Below, piece after piece: positions 61,111-64,000 of a DNA stretch of 64,000 nucleotides; position 1 is the first letter of the stretch; each line of letters starts with the position of its first letter. The notes under the pieces are model-generated. The model was not told the origin of the DNA and did no database searches. It saw only the letters and a list, made by a program, of their open reading frames with translations. The stretch lies in contig JAJNNX010000053.1 in assembly GCA_023159155.1 (NCBI GenBank), positions 124,001-188,000 of the forward strand, written 5' to 3'. A program made the translations under genes and the position numbers. This stretch comes from Ustulina deusta (taxonomy: Eukaryota > Ascomycota > Sordariomycetes > Xylariales > Xylariaceae).

Positions 61111-64000
61111 TGCGGGATGGGTGCTGGATGGTATCACGAACGAAACAGGCAACAAATGGTGGAGATACTGTTTTGGTCGTGGTGCCGATGGCCTATACTG
61201 GATCTGGCGTTGAGCGGAGAGGCTCTGTTGTCGTAGGCTGGAATCTTGTTGCAGAAACCGGGTTTGGGGGCGCCTGCTGTATCGAGTCTGGTATAAGTGC
61301 TAGGCCGAACAAAACTGGAAGCGAGTGCCGAAGAATTTCCCAGACACTTGGCTGGTGGCACTATTGCTTTGTTTGGGTGTGATTGATTACCAAGGCAAGG
61401 CGAGGCAAAGCAAGCTTTACTTCGTCGAGACCTGGGGGGAACAGGTGGCTCTGGCCAGAGGTATTGCAGGATGGATGCGCTGTGTGGCCCAGTTTTGTCA
61501 GATGCTACAGGTCGGTACTGATTCTCCCATTGAACTGTAGTGGGGCAGTGGATAGAAGGACAGGCAAGTTGGTAGGTGGTAAGTACTGTGCTGTACTGCG
61601 CGTGTGCATGACCCTTGTTTATCGAGGAAACCAAATGGAATGAATGGGACAGGAAGGGAAAGGAAGGGCAGGACAGGACAGGACTACCTAGACCTGAACA
61701 ATGAACGAAGTATAAGATGCAACAAAACGAGAAATTATAAAAAAGGCAACAGCAGTAACATGAAGAGAATAATACTAATGGCATAATATCATACCGGGAG
61801 GAGGGATGGGGAGGTGAAGATAATAGGTCCAAGGGAGGAGGTGTTTGCCTTGTACGGTAGGTTCCCAGTCTGGTAGGTAGGGCAGGATGATGGGTTGGAG
61901 GAGCTCTGGAGCTTCCTGGGGCTTAGGAGGGTTTGGCGGGCTGACCTTGTCCCAAAGGGCGATAGGTGGGAAAAGAAACAAACGAACGAACGAGGGCGCT
62001 GGCGAGCGAACTATACAAGACAAGGCGATGCGATGCGATGCGACACAGCACAGCACAACACGATGCAATCGAACCGTCCAAAATGTGTTTGCTCACCTTT
62101 GTTTTCTTCGTCTTGTCCTTGGGGGACGCGTACCTGGGAAGGCCGTCCGAACTGCTTGCACAGTCTTGGAAAAGATTAGTAAAAAGCGAAGGCCTCAGCG
62201 TTCAGCGAAACGTACGAGCCTTTGATTGCAGCTTGATTGAACGACACTTTCCCCTGTAGAGGAAAAGCCCAAAGTCTGCTCAGGTGTCAGATGTCGAGCC
62301 TTTCCCTTTTCTTATCGGGTTTGGGTTTGGATGATTGATCAGGAAAGGTGAATGCGGGATGGTTGAAAAGAGGATAGCGAGGTGGTAATTAAGGTAGCAC
62401 CACGGGCTTTTTGGGCTTTTTCTTGTGACGCACATTAAAACTTGCCAGACAGCTGTAAAGCCCGCTAGGAAGCTACGCAGTACTGGCGGGGGACAGTGGA
62501 TGCCAGTGCCGGAGGGGTGGATGCATGGGTGGATGCATGGAGACGGAGGTCACCCTGGCCACAGTTCCTCGCACCGTGCAAAGGGACACGGCTACGGTGA
62601 GTCTGGAAAAGAGGTGGCAGGAATCAGGATGAAGGAACTTGCGGAATGGATGAGTGCAAAGAGTGCAAGTCGGTAGGTACACTACCCTCGGCACCCGAGG
62701 AAATTGAATGCACTAAATAGAGACCTATGTACCTACCTAGGTAGTCCACTCGTAATATACATACCACTGTACACTACAAAGAGAACGAACCACCCCAAAT
62801 TAAGGTAGGTTGTAGTGTATACCTAGGTAGTGTACTACATGCTTAGTAGTAACCAAACACGCTGGGCTGTGGGTAGAAACTGTGGGCGCTCACCTGTCCC
62901 AGTCCTCATGCGCAGAAGGGAACACCGCACGCCATTGACTGTAGCCAATCAGTAATACCTAAGTATTCATCGTAGTAGCCTACACTAGTAGATGCGTCAA
63001 CTACTGCAGAAGCTAATCACTAGCAATGCTACTCTAATTCAGTACACTAGTGGTGATGAATGATTTGCTACCTACCTACCTACCATCAAAACAAGATTGA
63101 CGAGCTCTTTCCACAATCTTAGTCCCATTCTTGAACACTGTGTGCATCTGGCCAACCTAGAAGTATGTTTACACTAGTACACCACGCTACACTACTGGAC
63201 CGTACCGAACCCATGTACCTTCCGCTAGAAAGGCAAAAGAAATACACTATGTATGGAGTCGCCGTTTAGTGACCGGGATAGTCGTTTTTAGTCAACCAGG
63301 ACATCCTACACTATTATTCAACAGGTAGTTGAGTAGGCTGAATAATTCTGTTGATTACATACTTGGGCCACGCCCTGTCGTGTCAGGTTGTTTTTTATCA
63401 GCAAAGCCCCTAGGGAGGTGGTACATACTTCAAGTTGCTTTCACAACGGACGAAGGAGTGGGAAAAGCCTTGTTGGAACTCTGCAAGTTCTTGTGAATTT
63501 GTTGAGACATCGCTCTCTCTTGTGTACAATTGGGTCTGCAATGGGGTGGTGGTGGAAGCGCCCCAGAAGAACTGGATTTCTGGCCACTCAGGTCCCAAAA
63601 CTAAGCTGTTAGGTGCCCAATCAAGGCAAGACACATTGTCTGGGATTCAAGTCTAGCACACATTCTTAAGAATTTGAGTTGGCCTGACAAATCGTGCCGA
63701 AGTATAGATACTTTATACACTGTATGATCCGCTACTGTCGGCCAGCTGTCAGTGTCAATCCCCCCCCTCCCCCCAGCTGCAAAGATAAAGGTGCAAGGCT
63801 GACGACCTCAAAGCAGGTACATAGCCTAGCTAGGTAAAGATACTTTATTTAAGCTTTCTGATGTTCCCCCTAAAAAGAAAAAATCACGGGAAGAGTAAAT
63901 ATTTAACATTACTTATTAAACATGGTAGTTAATCATAATACCTAGCATGGTTAAAGCTGATCTTTTTAATCGAGGTAATAAAAGGTTTACTTGAACCCGG
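61111..64000. other. Upstream region of mcm1 and unassigned sequence to the window end
   Basis: The first kilobase or so is probably the promoter and long 5' leader of mcm1. Short tandem repeats occur at about 61648-61684 (GGAAGG and GGACA units) and 62026-62062 (GCGAT and CACAG units). TAGGTA-type motifs recur at 62727-62742, 62805-62832 and 63068-63087. The last 160 bases are AT-rich. I see no gene, RNA gene or complete mobile element; the overlapping open frames at 63388-63656 show no domain. Confidence 0.5.

Noticed and set aside
63381..63689. Seven-base inverted repeat TGTCAGG...CCTGACA spanning about 310 bp, as in a MITE
   Set aside because: The match stops after seven bases and no target-site duplication flanks it.

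Overview
This is a nuclear genome fragment from a filamentous ascomycete, most likely a Sordariomycete. The genes carry short introns (48-140 nt) with GT...AG ends and CTRAY-like branch points, and no bacterial-type operon signals are visible. The protein families are typical of Pezizomycotina: a bifunctional lycopene cyclase/phytoene synthase, a fungal CRY-DASH, a fungal annexin with a disordered N-terminus, a FlbC-like C2H2 factor and Mcm1. One retrotransposon has been mutated in the pattern of repeat-induced point mutation (RIP). I assigned all splice sites by eye from reading frame, consensus and conserved protein sequence; no transcripts or searches were available.

Layout. The first 11.4 kb is a light-protection and pigment block: a CRY-DASH gene (1683-3795, +), a PaaI-type thioesterase on the opposite strand (4511-5527, -), then phytoene synthase/lycopene cyclase (6638-8532, +) and phytoene desaturase (9371-11329, +) in tandem. 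Together the last two convert geranylgeranyl diphosphate to phytoene, desaturate it and cyclise the ends. The cleavage oxygenase and opsin found in the Fusarium car cluster are not visible here. Next come an annexin with a charged RE/RS tail (12283-14744, -), an unrecognised single-pass membrane protein reconstructed from two exons (16561-17400, -), and the GPI-anchor synthesis subunit Gpi2/PIG-C (21353-22923, +).

From about 23 kb to 47 kb the window is gene-poor. The only convincing gene is a C2H2 zinc-finger regulator resembling FlbC (33706-35124, +), with roughly 10.8 kb without a recognisable gene on its left and 12 kb on its right. The right part includes stretches around 41.9-44.3 kb that look like decayed coding sequence. 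A Ctr-type copper transporter follows (47263-47889, +).

From 48.1 to 55.2 kb lies an almost complete but dead Ty1/copia LTR retrotransposon on the minus strand. It has two 155-bp LTRs that differ only by transitions, a primer-binding site matching an internal fragment of initiator tRNA-Met after allowing for RIP, and relics of integrase, reverse transcriptase and RNase H. Another 5 kb without a clear gene leads to the MADS-box gene mcm1 (60256-61110, -). The remaining 2.9 kb is its upstream region and unassigned sequence.
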